A DNA stretch of 64,000 nt from Pedobacter frigidisoli (lineage in GTDB: Bacteria > Bacteroidota > Bacteroidia > Sphingobacteriales > Sphingobacteriaceae), in NCBI RefSeq assembly GCF_004331675.1, contig NZ_SJSN01000015.1:41295-105294 (forward strand), written 5' to 3'. The position numbers were made by a program, and so were the translations under genes. This document shows, in pieces, positions 1 through 9,212 of this stretch (position 1 is its first letter; the number at the start of each line of letters is the position of its first letter). The notes beneath the pieces were generated by a model. It was not told where the DNA came from. It ran no database searches and saw only the letters and a program-made list of their open reading frames with translations.

Positions 1-777
1 CATACTTCTCTTTCAACTATTCCAGCCGGTACTCAAGGAAAGGCTAAACTCATTATAAAAGAAGATGGAATTTTAGCTGGAATGGAACTAGCCGTTGAGA
101 TTTTTAAGGAAGTTGATGCAAGCTTGAAAGTTGATGTTTTATTGCAAGACGGTGCTGCGGTGAAGTTTGGAGATATTGGTTTAACTGTATCTGGAAGTAC
201 CCATTCTATATTAATTGCTGAGCGTTTGGTTTTAAATTGCATGCAGAGAATGAGTGGCATTGCTACTAAGACAAATCGTATTGTTGCGCTTTTAAAAGAT
301 ACCAGGACAAGGATTTTAGATACACGAAAAACTACGCCGGGCTTACGATATTTAGAAAAGTGGGCTGTAAGAATAGGAGGTGGCGTAAATCATCGCATTG
401 GCTTGTATGATATGATTTTGATAAAGGATAATCATGTTGATTATGCAGGTGGAATTTCTAATGCTATCAAAGCTGCTCAAAAATACCTTGTCGATCAGCA
501 AAAGGCGCTACAGATAGAAATTGAGGTGAGGAATATTGAGGAGTTATCTCAAGTATTGGCAATGGGTGGAGTAGATAGAATTATGCTTGATAATTTTAAT
601 TTCGAAAATTTAAGAGCCGCTGTAAAACTAATCGATGGAAAGTTTATCACAGAGGCATCAGGCGGAATTACTGAAGAGAACGTAGCGGAATATGCTGCTT
701 GTGGAGTAGATTTTATCTCGATGGGCGCACTTACGCATTCGGTAAAAAGTTTAGATATTAGTTTAAAAGCTTACTAA
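1..777 (+). CDS. nadC: Quinolinate phosphoribosyltransferase, 5' end cut by the window
   Basis: Makes nicotinate mononucleotide, CO2 and PPi from quinolinate and PRPP in de novo NAD synthesis, in the cytoplasm. The frame is open from base 1. Residues encoded before the first Met at base 82 (TSLSTIPAG, KEDGILAG) match the conserved N-terminal domain of NadC, so that Met is internal and roughly 25-30 residues lie off the window. The DTRKTTPGLR segment contributes substrate-binding Arg and Lys residues, and the C-terminal barrel strands LDNF and EASGGI are intact. 258 residues remain of a family length near 285. plsY follows 48 bp downstream on the same strand. The family assignment is secure. 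Confidence 0.96.
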   Translation, partial: HTSLSTIPAGTQGKAKLIIKEDGILAGMELAVEIFKEVDASLKVDVLLQDGAAVKFGDIGLTVSGSTHSILIAERLVLNCMQRMSGIATKTNRIVALLKDTRTRILDTRKTTPGLRYLEKWAVRIGGGVNHRIGLYDMILIKDNHVDYAGGISNAIKAAQKYLVDQQKALQIEIEVRNIEELSQVLAMGGVDRIMLDNFNFENLRAAVKLIDGKFITEASGGITEENVAEYAACGVDFISMGALTHSVKSLDISLKAY

Positions 778-825
778 ATGATTTGCTATAAAATTAAAAG
801 CTTATTTTTTGTATCATTGTAGGCT

Positions 826-1473
826 ATGGTTACGGTTTATTCGCTCAGCGCTTTATTAGTTGCTTATCTTTTTGGATCAATACCTACTGCTGTATGGCTC
901 GGTCAGGCCTTTTACGGTGTTGATGTTAGAGAGTATGGAAGTGGCAATGCTGGCGCTACTAATACCTTTAGGGTTTTAGGTAAAAAAGCGGGAATTGCGG
1001 TAATGATAATCGATATAGCAAAAGGCTATACCGCGACAAATCTGGCCTATTTAATTGGCATGTCTGTAACCGGACCACAAAATTCAATCGTCTTTGTTAA
1101 TTACCAATTGGCCCTTGGCGTAACTGCTGTAATGGGACATTTGTTTCCCGTTTTTGCAGGTTTTCGAGGTGGGAAAGGAGTTGCCACACTTTTTGGAATG
1201 ATTTTGGCAGTTAACTTTGAAGCATCTATGCTTTGTGTTCTGGTTTTTGTGGTGGTATTATTATTAACTAAATATGTTTCATTAAGTTCGATATGTGCGG
1301 GATTTACTTTTCCGCTGAGTGTTGTCTTTCTGTTTCAGGTTTCAATAAAATCCGAAGTGCTTTACGGCATGGTTGTTTGTATCCTGATTTTAGTTACCCA
1401 CCAAAAAAACCTAGAAAGGTTGCTGAAAGGCAAGGAATCCAAAGTGTATTTGTTTAGGAAAAAGGCTAATTAA
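826..1473 (+). CDS. plsY: Glycerol-3-phosphate acyltransferase PlsY
   Basis: Integral membrane acyltransferase that moves the acyl group of acyl-phosphate onto glycerol-3-phosphate, giving lysophosphatidate, the first step of phospholipid synthesis. The 215 residues match the family length of about 200. The three diagnostic cytoplasmic motifs are present in order: GSIPTA near residue 17, GSGNAGATN near 38, and GFRGGKGVAT near 113. Several hydrophobic membrane segments lie between them. The ATG at 826 starts the first membrane helix directly, and no better start lies upstream. It sits 48 bp after nadC and may share its transcript. Confidence 0.96.
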   Translation: MVTVYSLSALLVAYLFGSIPTAVWLGQAFYGVDVREYGSGNAGATNTFRVLGKKAGIAVMIIDIAKGYTATNLAYLIGMSVTGPQNSIVFVNYQLALGVTAVMGHLFPVFAGFRGGKGVATLFGMILAVNFEASMLCVLVFVVVLLLTKYVSLSSICAGFTFPLSVVFLFQVSIKSEVLYGMVVCILILVTHQKNLERLLKGKESKVYLFRKKAN

Positions 1474-1568
1474 CTAACAAAAACACATTCACTAAAACTT
1501 ATTTAAAGGCTTACTGTTTAATCTTCGGTTTTGCATATAAGTAATACTAATCATTTAAAAGCTCATCT

Positions 1569-2375
1569 ATGAAAAAGTTATTTTTAACAGCAAGTGTTGC
1601 TGGGATTTTATTATTTAACTCATGTTCTACCGTTCCGTTAACAGGACGTAGTCGGTTCGATTTAGTTAGTAATGATCAGGTTTTACCTATGGCATTCCAA
1701 GCTTATAGTACTTTTTTAACGGAAAATAAATCTACTGTATTGCCTGCATCGAACGCTCAGGCATTAAAGGTCAAAACAGTTGGTAGCAGATTAATAACTG
1801 CCGTAAAATCTTACATGAATAGCAATAACTATGGTAATTTAATTGCTGATTACCAATGGGAAGTTAATGTTGTACAGAACAACGAAAAAAATGCTTGGTG
1901 TATGCCTGGTGGGAAAATTGTAGTTTACACTGGTATCTTACCTGTAACCCAAGATGACGCTGGTTTAGCAACAGTTATGGGTCATGAAATTGCACATGCT
2001 ATTGCTGGTCACTCGGCAGAACGTATGTCGCAAGAAATGGTGGCACAAGGAATTGGCGCTGCAGCAGGTGTAGCCCTATCTAAAAACCCGAAGACACAAT
2101 CTATCTTTAATACGCTTTATGGTGTTGGTACGCCGGTGGCGATGTTAAAATTTAGCCGTAACCAAGAGTTGGAAGCCGATCGTTTAGGTTTGATTTTTAT
2201 GGCGATGGCTGGATATAATCCTTCTAATTCAGTGAATTTTTGGAATAGAATGTCGTCGGCATCAGCAGGAGCACAAAAACCAGCTGAGTTTTTAAGTACA
2301 CACCCTAGTGATGCTACTCGTATTGCTCAAATTCAAAAATATTTGCCAGAAGCACAACAATATTACAAGAAATAG
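1569..2375 (+). CDS. M48-family zinc metalloprotease, lipoprotein
   Basis: Predicted periplasm-facing Zn protease of the M48 (LoiP/BepA-like) group, probably acting in envelope protein quality control. The N-terminus is a lipoprotein signal with a lipobox ending at Cys19 (LLFNSC). The zinc and catalytic motif HEIAH lies at residues 139-143, with Glu140 as the general base, and the third zinc ligand falls in ELEAD at about 200-204. The 268 residues match short M48B-type proteases without TPR repeats. The gene stands alone and is followed by a good terminator hairpin. The substrate cannot be told from sequence. Confidence 0.93.
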   Translation: MKKLFLTASVAGILLFNSCSTVPLTGRSRFDLVSNDQVLPMAFQAYSTFLTENKSTVLPASNAQALKVKTVGSRLITAVKSYMNSNNYGNLIADYQWEVNVVQNNEKNAWCMPGGKIVVYTGILPVTQDDAGLATVMGHEIAHAIAGHSAERMSQEMVAQGIGAAAGVALSKNPKTQSIFNTLYGVGTPVAMLKFSRNQELEADRLGLIFMAMAGYNPSNSVNFWNRMSSASAGAQKPAEFLSTHPSDATRIAQIQKYLPEAQQYYKK

Positions 2376-2398
2376 GGTTTAATACTTAAGGTTTAAAT

Positions 2399-2437
2399 GG
2401 TGGAAAGTTTGGTGTTTGCTAGATTTTCCACCTTTTT
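2399..2437 (+). terminator. Intrinsic terminator after the M48 protease gene
   Basis: An 8-bp stem (GGTGGAAA at 2399-2406 pairing with TTTCCACC at 2425-2432) is followed at once by TTTTT, 24 bp after the protease stop codon. Confidence 0.8.
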
Positions 2438-2492
2438 CTATTTAAAGGAAAAACGATTTGCCTAGACTATTGTTTTTATTAATGTCTAACAA

Positions 2493-3749
2493 CTAATTTC
2501 CCAATACTTTCAAAATTGCACTGGCCTTCAGTAAGCATTCTTCATACTCTTTCTCTGCATCGCTTTGATAAGTAATTGCGCCACCAACCTGAAAGGATAA
2601 ATATTGGTTTTGTGCATTGTAAAGAATACTTCTGATGATAACATTGAAATCAAAATCCCCCTCAGAGCTGATACATCCAAAAGAACCAGAATAAATTCCT
2701 CGTTTGGTTTCTTCATATTTTTCAATCAGTTCCATTGCCATCACTTTTGGAGCGCCAGTCATAGATCCCATTGGGAAAGCATTTTTTATGGCATCGATAA
2801 AATGAATTTCTGGATTAAGCTCACAGCTGATGGTCGAAATCATTTGATGCACTTGAGGGAATGAATAGACCCCGAAAAGCTCTTCAACTTTAACTGATAC
2901 TTTAACAGCAGATTTGGTGAGATCGTGGCGTACCAGATCCACAATCATAACATTTTCTGCTTGTTCCTTAACATCGTTTTTTAAATGGTATTTAATATTT
3001 TCATCTTCTTTAGGATCGTCACTTCGTCTTGCAGTTCCTTTAATCGGTTGCGAAATTAGTTTTGAGCCTCGTTTACATAAAAATCTTTCAGGGGTAGCCG
3101 ATAAAATATAATGTTCGTAAATCTTAAAATAGCCTGCAAAAGGAGTGGGGGAAATTTGGTTTAATACTTCAAAAGTTTGAACTGGGTTAATTACGGCATT
3201 TTCAGCAAAAAACTCCTGACAAAAATTAACTTCATAAATATCACCACGAAGAATGTGATTCCTTAACGTCTCTACTTTGTTTATATATTGATCTTTCGTC
3301 AACCTTTGAGAAATTTCTAATTTTTCGACTTTAGCTTTTGAAATAAAATCAAAATTCTCTATTTCTATTAAAATGGAAGTTTCACCAATCAGAACTTTTG
3401 GTTCACCATTTTTATAGGCAATTAAATACTTGGGAACAAAGAAATATAGGTCTGGAAAGTTTAAATGATCTAAGTTATTCGATTGAAGATCCTCGATTTC
3501 GTTTTTTAGATCGTAGCTAAAGAAACCGAAAATCCATTGCTTGTGATTTTCATAAAATGCTTTTAATTGTTCAAAAGCATCGCCGCTAGCACATTTTAGC
3601 TCATGTTGAACACCAGCTGCAATAACAAAATCATAAGCTGAATAAGAGTCCTTGTATTGATTGGAGTCTAAGAAAGAACAGACCTCGAACTGATTTGCCC
3701 AATGCAATGCTCTTTGTTTAAAATCAGATATATTTTGTAGGTTTTTCAA
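2493..3749 (-). CDS. pabB: Aminodeoxychorismate synthase component I
   Basis: Chorismate-utilising enzyme making 4-amino-4-deoxychorismate for folate synthesis with a glutaminase partner (PabA). The C-terminal chorismate-binding domain is complete: PIKGTARR, the VDLVRHDL segment, GSMTGAPKVMAMELI and RGIYSGSFG. The Lys in PIKGT is the residue that separates PabB from anthranilate synthase TrpE, which has PIAGT, so PabB is preferred. The 418 residues are a little short for the family because the N-terminal domain is compact. It stands alone on the minus strand, convergent with the M48 gene. A class IV aminotransferase that could be the matching PabC lies at 39213-40055. Confidence 0.9.
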   Translation of the reverse strand: MKNLQNISDFKQRALHWANQFEVCSFLDSNQYKDSYSAYDFVIAAGVQHELKCASGDAFEQLKAFYENHKQWIFGFFSYDLKNEIEDLQSNNLDHLNFPDLYFFVPKYLIAYKNGEPKVLIGETSILIEIENFDFISKAKVEKLEISQRLTKDQYINKVETLRNHILRGDIYEVNFCQEFFAENAVINPVQTFEVLNQISPTPFAGYFKIYEHYILSATPERFLCKRGSKLISQPIKGTARRSDDPKEDENIKYHLKNDVKEQAENVMIVDLVRHDLTKSAVKVSVKVEELFGVYSFPQVHQMISTISCELNPEIHFIDAIKNAFPMGSMTGAPKVMAMELIEKYEETKRGIYSGSFGCISSEGDFDFNVIIRSILYNAQNQYLSFQVGGAITYQSDAEKEYEECLLKASAILKVLGN

Positions 3750-3866
3750 GCTGCGCCAAAGGTAACTAAACGCAACATAAGTGGAAAGCTCTAATTATAC
3801 AATCTTTTAATTAAGCAAAACCTTTTATTATTTGCAAACTGTGGAATGAGCTCAAATATTAAATTG

Positions 3867-4703
3867 CTACTCTAAATTCTTTCCAGTTTCTTTTTCATTA
3901 AGTTGTTTGAAATTTTGACTACTCACAATCTTTTTGCCTGATTTTTGTTCTAAATCTTTTCGAGCTTTACCTGCAACGCTACCGCCATCTTTTGCTGCAA
4001 TATGATTTTCTTCAAAGCCTTTTGCGTCTCTATTTTTAGCAATTTCTGTAGTTGAGGCTTCGCCTAGCATCGAAAAAATTAATTCCAAATCTGTCATGTG
4101 ATCTCTCAAATTCTCCGTAGATTTTGTTAAACCTTTTAGCTTTTTATAATCACTAGGAATGATGCCAAAGGTTGCTTTACTTATTTCTGCTGTTAAAATG
4201 GAATATTCTCTACCTTCTTTCACACCTCTTTGTTTCCATTGGTTCGTAAGTTCATCGCGAACAATAATGCCTCGAATTCTTTTTTCTATCCATCCATCAC
4301 TATATCCTTTGGCTTTATAAGTAGCTCTAATCCTGGCTTGAGCCAATTCTGGGTTTTCTATTTCTGCAATTCTTTCTGCACCAACTTGTGCCAGCCATTG
4401 CTTAAAAGGTTCTGCCTTTGGTGATGGTATGGATTGGATAAGACGTAAAAGTTGTTCTGTATTGGCAACGTCAGTCATTCTCATTTTTCCATCATCTGCT
4501 GACATTTTCAACTGTCCCAATTTATGGGACAGTTCACTTCCTTCACTCTTAAGCTTAGATTTTAAAGCATTCCAATATTTTCTTGCTCGGGTAGAATTTG
4601 TTAAAACCTCAATAACATCAATAATAGAGAAATACCATTTATTTTCCTCCTCATTCCAAGCAGAACGTACTTTTCTATCTTCAAATAATTTTAAGCTATT
4701 CAT
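3867..4703 (-). CDS. Bro-N domain protein with a DinD-like C-terminal half
   Basis: The first ~120 residues read as a Bro-N (phage antirepressor-type) domain: WYFSIIDVIEVLTNST, then a paired-helix region, then LLRLIQSIPSPKAEPFKQWL. The C-terminal half (about 165-275) resembles E. coli DinD, a damage-inducible protein that inhibits RecA filaments, around DHMTDLELIFSMLGE and the GRKVR-like segment SVAGKARKDLE. The very end, rich in Lys and Glu, is probably flexible. The family is common in Bacteroidota, often as isolated genes like this one between pabB and purA. No phage genes are adjacent. Function is unproven; domain recognition is from memory of family sequences. Confidence 0.7.
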   Translation of the reverse strand: MNSLKLFEDRKVRSAWNEEENKWYFSIIDVIEVLTNSTRARKYWNALKSKLKSEGSELSHKLGQLKMSADDGKMRMTDVANTEQLLRLIQSIPSPKAEPFKQWLAQVGAERIAEIENPELAQARIRATYKAKGYSDGWIEKRIRGIIVRDELTNQWKQRGVKEGREYSILTAEISKATFGIIPSDYKKLKGLTKSTENLRDHMTDLELIFSMLGEASTTEIAKNRDAKGFEENHIAAKDGGSVAGKARKDLEQKSGKKIVSSQNFKQLNEKETGKNLE

Positions 4704-4805
4704 TTTAAAATTCTCATTAGTTTTTGATAAACAAAGGATGTTGTTTGATAAGGAGGAAGCTCTAAGATAAATAAACGCTTTTTAATAACTAAAAAATGTT
4801 ACAAA

Positions 4806-4840
4806 CAAAAAAAAGCAACCTTTTTCAAGATTGCTTTTGA
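4806..4840 (-). terminator. Intrinsic terminator of purA
   Basis: AAAAGCAA at 4811-4818 pairs with TTGCTTTT at 4831-4838. Read on the minus strand, the hairpin is followed by a run of T, 20 bp after the purA stop codon. Confidence 0.8.
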
Positions 4841-4858
4841 TTTAAAATTTCTAAATAT

Positions 4859-6139
4859 TTATCGTAATTCTAAAGTCTGTGCTCTATCTGGCCCAACTGA
4901 AAGGAACTTAATTGGTACTTCTAATTCTTTTTCTAAGAATGCAATGTAATCATTCAATTTGGCTGGTATTTGATCAACAGAAGTAATTTTAGTCACATCT
5001 GTTGCCCAACCATCAATTGCTTTAAGCACAGGTTTTGGTTCGATGGAAATAATATCATAAGGCATATAATCGATCGTTTCGCCATCATATTCATAATGTG
5101 TACAAGCGTAAATGGTATCGAAAGTATCCAATACGTCAGCTTTCATCATAATCAATTCGGTAACACCGTTTAACATGATCGCATATTTTAATGCAGGAAG
5201 ATCGATCCAGCCACAACGACGAGCACGCCCTGTTGTTGCGCCAAACTCATGTCCCAAGGCACGTAAGTTTTCACCAACTTCATTATCTAATTCAGTTGGG
5301 AATGGACCTCCGCCAACACGTGTACAATATGCTTTAAAAATGCCATAAACTGCACCAACTTTGTTAGGCGCAATACCTAGTCCGGTGCAAGCACCAGCAG
5401 TTGTGGTATTACTTGAGGTTACAAATGGATATGACCCAAAATCTACATCTAATAAGGTTCCTTGTGCGCCTTCTGCTAAAACCGCTTTTCCATCTTTCAG
5501 ATAGCCATTTACAAAGTGCTCGCTATCTACATGAGGAATGCTTTTCAAGAATTCGATTGCTTCAAAGAATGATGCTTCTTTTTCTGCCAATTCATATTCA
5601 AAACCTTCGTAATGAGAAAGGATTTCAGTATGCTTTTCAACTAATTTTTGGTAACGCTCCTTAAAATCTGGAAGTGTGGTATCGCCAACACGTAAGCCGT
5701 TACGACCAGTTTTATCCATATAAGTTGGGCCTATACCTTTTAATGTCGAACCGATTTTATTTTTCCCCATACGTGCTTCGTTGGCAGCATCCAGCAATTG
5801 GTGGGTTGGCAAAATTAAGTGGGCTTTACGGGCGATAACCAATTTGCCTTCAGCAACTGGATCATGACCAGCTTTTTTTAAATTATCTAGCTCTCTTTTT
5901 AAAATGATTGGATCGATAACTACACCATTGCCAATAAGGTTCATGGTTTTTTCGTTGAAAATTCCAGATGGAATAGTATTTAAAACGAATTTTTTGCCAT
6001 CGAACTCTAAAGTATGTCCGGCATTTGGGCCACCCTGAAAACGGGCAATGAGATCATATTTCGGACTAAGAACATCAACGATTTTTCCCTTTCCTTCATC
6101 GCCCCATTGTAGGCCGAGAAGTACATCTACTTGCGTCAT
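4859..6139 (-). CDS. purA: Adenylosuccinate synthetase
   Basis: Joins IMP and aspartate using GTP to give adenylosuccinate, the first committed step of AMP synthesis; cytoplasmic. The N-terminal P-loop and catalytic segment GDEGKGK is at residues 13-19, with the catalytic Asp first in it. GPNAGHT (IMP-binding and catalytic His) follows near 38, and TTTGRARRCGW near 300 carries the Arg residues that contact IMP and aspartate. The 426 residues match the family. It lies 21 bp after fur on the same strand, so the two are probably cotranscribed, and it has its own terminator. Confidence 0.98.
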   Translation of the reverse strand: MTQVDVLLGLQWGDEGKGKIVDVLSPKYDLIARFQGGPNAGHTLEFDGKKFVLNTIPSGIFNEKTMNLIGNGVVIDPIILKRELDNLKKAGHDPVAEGKLVIARKAHLILPTHQLLDAANEARMGKNKIGSTLKGIGPTYMDKTGRNGLRVGDTTLPDFKERYQKLVEKHTEILSHYEGFEYELAEKEASFFEAIEFLKSIPHVDSEHFVNGYLKDGKAVLAEGAQGTLLDVDFGSYPFVTSSNTTTAGACTGLGIAPNKVGAVYGIFKAYCTRVGGGPFPTELDNEVGENLRALGHEFGATTGRARRCGWIDLPALKYAIMLNGVTELIMMKADVLDTFDTIYACTHYEYDGETIDYMPYDIISIEPKPVLKAIDGWATDVTKITSVDQIPAKLNDYIAFLEKELEVPIKFLSVGPDRAQTLELR

Positions 6140-6160
6140 TATTAAAAATTTAAGCTGGTT

Positions 6161-6670
6161 TTATTTTGTGGATTGATTTAATTCTAGTTTTGCTGCAGCA
6201 GCGGCATTTTCACTCACTTTTCTAGATACGCTGCAATCTGAGCAGAAACCATACATATTTAATGAATGGTGTTTAATGTCGAATTTCAGTAGATCGCCAA
6301 CCATGGTTTGGATTTGGTGAACACGAGGATCGCAAAACTCTACCACTTTACCACATTCAATGCAGATGACGTGATCGTGTTGGCGGTAACCATAAGATTT
6401 TTCGAATTGCGCCATGTTTTTACCAAACTGGTGCTTGGTAACTAAATCGCAGGAAACCAATAATTCTAGGGTGTTATAAACCGTAGCACGACTTACGCGA
6501 TACTTTTGGTTTTTCATGTGGATATAGAGAGTTTCTACATCAAAATGGTCGTTTCTGGAATATATTTCCTCCAATATGGCGAAACGCTCAGGTGTTTTAC
6601 GTAGATTTTTGTTCTCTAAATAAGCCTCAAAAATCTTGCGAACGAGCTCATTTGTTTTTTGTTCTGACAT
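6161..6670 (-). CDS. fur: Fur-family metal-dependent transcriptional regulator
   Basis: A winged-helix repressor of the Fur/PerR/Zur superfamily, 169 residues. The DNA-binding domain covers about 1-95 (LRKTPERFAILEEI, then the recognition region VSRATVYNTLELL). The dimerisation domain holds HDHVICIECGKVVEF and the second cysteine pair CSDC, together making the structural zinc site Cys4. The C-terminal tail is rich in Ala and Glu. It precedes purA by 21 bp, an arrangement that suggests cotranscription. Whether it responds to iron, peroxide or zinc cannot be settled from sequence; the general Fur label is used. Confidence 0.88.
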   Translation of the reverse strand: MSEQKTNELVRKIFEAYLENKNLRKTPERFAILEEIYSRNDHFDVETLYIHMKNQKYRVSRATVYNTLELLVSCDLVTKHQFGKNMAQFEKSYGYRQHDHVICIECGKVVEFCDPRVHQIQTMVGDLLKFDIKHHSLNMYGFCSDCSVSRKVSENAAAAAKLELNQSTK

Positions 6671-6894
6671 AGTTTTTTAACTCCATTCAAAGGTATATAA
6701 ATTGTTTGATTGTTATGCGATTAGATTGTTGAAATGTTGTAATAAGTCCGAGGTCGGAAGACGGGAGTCCGAAGATATAAGTTCTTAACCCAAAGTCTTA
6801 AGCTTATTGCAATTTGCTCATTAAACTCCTGACTTTCCAACTCTCTTTCGGTGCTATTAAACTTCGGACCTCTGACTCTCGACTTTCCAACTAC
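6671..6894. repeat. Gap with an imperfect inverted repeat (CTTCGGAC type)
   Basis: The 224-bp gap between fur and relA/spoT holds GTCCGAGGTCGGAAGACGGG near 6748 and an imperfect reverse copy around 6863-6892 (CTTCGGACCTCTGACTCTCG). The arms pair partly. No gene or clear promoter was seen. Such CGGACTTC-type repeats look like dispersed intergenic elements. Confidence 0.55.
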
Positions 6895-9102
6895 CTATGC
6901 ATCAAACCTCGTAACCCCTGTAACGCCTCTAACCTTTAATAAATTATTGATCAAGTTTTCTAAGTGTTCAGTATCATTAACAAAAATCATGATCGAACCA
7001 TCAAAGATCCCCTCGTTAGTATCTACCGTTATTGAACGCATATTCACCTTAAAATCAGTCGAGATTACACGAGTGATGTTGTTGATTAAACCAACATCGT
7101 CAATACCAACAATGCGTAAACCGGTTAAAAAAGTAAGTTCTTGTTGTTTGTTCCACTTAGCCTTAACTACGCGATAACCGTAATTAGACATCAATTGAGT
7201 GGCGTTAGGGCAATTTGTACGGTGAATTTTAATCCCTTCACTCACGGTAACAAAACCGAAAACGTCATCGCCTGGAATTGGATTACAACAAGCCGCTAAA
7301 GTGTAATCTATTTTTTGTAAATCTTCACCAATCAGTAAAATATCCCCATCGGCATTTTTCATTTTACTTTTAACCATATCAACCGTTAAGTTTTCTGGTC
7401 GTTCTGGTCCACGCGATTCTACTTCTTTTTCAGTGTTTAGGTATTCCTTAATATCCTTAAGCTCTATTTTGCCTAGTGCTACATTTACAAATAACTCTTG
7501 TGTGGATGGAAGCTTAAAGAAGTAACTTAGTTTTTGTAGATTATCGGTATTGTAAGTAATTTTTAGTGATTTCAGTTTACGCTCCAGAATCTCTTTACCG
7601 TTATCGGCAATCTTACGTTTTTCTTCTTTAAGCGATGATTTAATCTTGGATTTTGCTTTCGCCGTTACCACAACATTTAACCAATCCTCCTTTGGAGTTT
7701 GTTTGTTTGAAGTGATAATTTCTACCTGATCTCCGTTTTGAAGTTTGTAAGAAATTGGCACCAATTTGTGGTTAACCTTGGCGCCAATACAGGTTGCACC
7801 AACGCCAGTATGAATTTCAAAAGCAAAATCAAGAGCAGTAGCTCCTAGTGGCAATTGAATTAATGCGCCTTTGGGTGTGAAAATGAAAATCTCATCAGAA
7901 AAAAGATTCATTTTGAAATCGTCTAAGAAATCCAATGCATTCGCCTCTGGATTGCTTAACATTTCCCTTACTTTCTGAATCCATTGATCCAAGCCATTAT
8001 CATTGCTCGATTCCTTGTATTTCCAGTGCGCTGCAAAACCTTTCTCCGCAATTTCATTCATACGCTGTGTACGAATCTGAACCTCAACCCATTGTCCTCT
8101 TGGGCCCATTACTGTTGTGTGTAAGCTTTCGTAACCATTTCCCTTGGGCGATGAAACCCAATCGCGTAAACGATCTGGATTGGGGCGATATAAATCAGTT
8201 ACAATTGAGTACGCTTTCCAGCAATCGGCTTTTTCATTTTCTGGTGCAGAATCCAAAATAATTCTAATGGCAAAAAGATCATAAACCTCTTCAAAAGGGA
8301 TATTTTTCTTTTTCATTTTATTCCAAATGGAATGGATGGATTTTGGGCGACCATAAACATCGGCAACTAAACCTTGATCATGTACAATTTCATCAATAGG
8401 TTCCACAAACTTTTTGATGAACATTGCCCTTTCCGTCTTTTTCTCGTTTAGTTTTTTAGCAATAAACTTGTAAGTATCAGGGTCGAGATATTTCATAGAA
8501 AGATCTTCGAGTTCCGATTTTACAGCATACAAACCTAATCGATGAGCCAGAGGGGCATATAAGTAAATCGTTTCCGATGCAATTTTAAGCTGCTTGTGGC
8601 GAGGCATAAAATCCATCGTACGCATATTATGCAGGCGATCGGCAAGTTTGATTAAGATTACGCGAACATCATCAGCCAAAGTCAAGAGCATTTTACGGAA
8701 ATTTTCCGCCTGTAAGGAGCTGTTGGTGTCGAAAACGCCTGAAATTTTGGTTAAGCCATCAATAATCTTTGCGGTTTTCTTGCCAAATTCACGTTCAATA
8801 TCTTCTAGCGTAATGTCTGTGTCTTCAACTACATCATGCAGCAAAGCACAAACGATAGAAGTTGTTCCAAGGCCAATTTCCTCCGCTGCAATTTGTGCAA
8901 CGGCAATTGGATGATAAATGTACGGTTCGCCAGATTTTCGGCGCATATCCTTATGGCTTTCCAGGGCCATATCGAAAGCCTTTCTAATCTCTTTCTTGTC
9001 TCCTTTTTGCAAAGTAGACTTGCTTGCACGTAATAATGCCCTATATCTTTTTAAAATTTCTTGCTTTTCCGCCTCTAAATCAATCACTAACTCTGTTTTC
9101 AT
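6895..9102 (-). CDS. relA/spoT: Bifunctional (p)ppGpp synthetase/hydrolase (RelA/SpoT)
   Basis: Makes and degrades the stringent-response alarmones ppGpp and pppGpp. At 735 residues it has the long Rel layout. The HD hydrolase domain carries His64 (YIYHP), the His-Asp pair at 89-90 and Glu-Asp at 93-94, all intact, so hydrolase activity is expected. The synthetase domain follows (FAIRII, GNGYESLHTTV, VEVQIRTQRMNEIAEKG). A TGS domain lies at about 400-460, a helical/zinc-finger-like region with ACCNPIPGD near 605, and an ACT domain over the last 75 residues. It is monocistronic and divergent from the DUF4294 gene. Confidence 0.96.
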   Translation of the reverse strand: MKTELVIDLEAEKQEILKRYRALLRASKSTLQKGDKKEIRKAFDMALESHKDMRRKSGEPYIYHPIAVAQIAAEEIGLGTTSIVCALLHDVVEDTDITLEDIEREFGKKTAKIIDGLTKISGVFDTNSSLQAENFRKMLLTLADDVRVILIKLADRLHNMRTMDFMPRHKQLKIASETIYLYAPLAHRLGLYAVKSELEDLSMKYLDPDTYKFIAKKLNEKKTERAMFIKKFVEPIDEIVHDQGLVADVYGRPKSIHSIWNKMKKKNIPFEEVYDLFAIRIILDSAPENEKADCWKAYSIVTDLYRPNPDRLRDWVSSPKGNGYESLHTTVMGPRGQWVEVQIRTQRMNEIAEKGFAAHWKYKESSNDNGLDQWIQKVREMLSNPEANALDFLDDFKMNLFSDEIFIFTPKGALIQLPLGATALDFAFEIHTGVGATCIGAKVNHKLVPISYKLQNGDQVEIITSNKQTPKEDWLNVVVTAKAKSKIKSSLKEEKRKIADNGKEILERKLKSLKITYNTDNLQKLSYFFKLPSTQELFVNVALGKIELKDIKEYLNTEKEVESRGPERPENLTVDMVKSKMKNADGDILLIGEDLQKIDYTLAACCNPIPGDDVFGFVTVSEGIKIHRTNCPNATQLMSNYGYRVVKAKWNKQQELTFLTGLRIVGIDDVGLINNITRVISTDFKVNMRSITVDTNEGIFDGSIMIFVNDTEHLENLINNLLKVRGVTGVTRFDA

Positions 9103-9189
9103 TTGTATTTTTTGCGTAAAAATTTGCGTCTTATTTATGAATAAAACCTATATTAGGTTTGTGAAACACCTAATATATGAAATAACACC

Positions 9190-9197
9190 TAACTTTG
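9190..9197 (+). promoter_or_regulatory. Bacteroidota -7 box for the DUF4294-gpx-bshB1 operon
   Basis: TAACTTTG matches the Bacteroidota sigma-A -7 consensus TAnnTTTG exactly and ends 15 bp before the ATG at 9213. No well-spaced -33 TTTG was seen. The short leader and A-rich stretch before the ATG are typical of the phylum. Confidence 0.6.
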
Positions 9198-9212
9198 TAA
9201 AAGTATAAATTT

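Noticed and set aside
4429..4770. 113-codon plus-strand frame opposite the Bro-N gene
   Set aside because: Antisense shadow, low-complexity Ser/Phe-rich, with no start signal.
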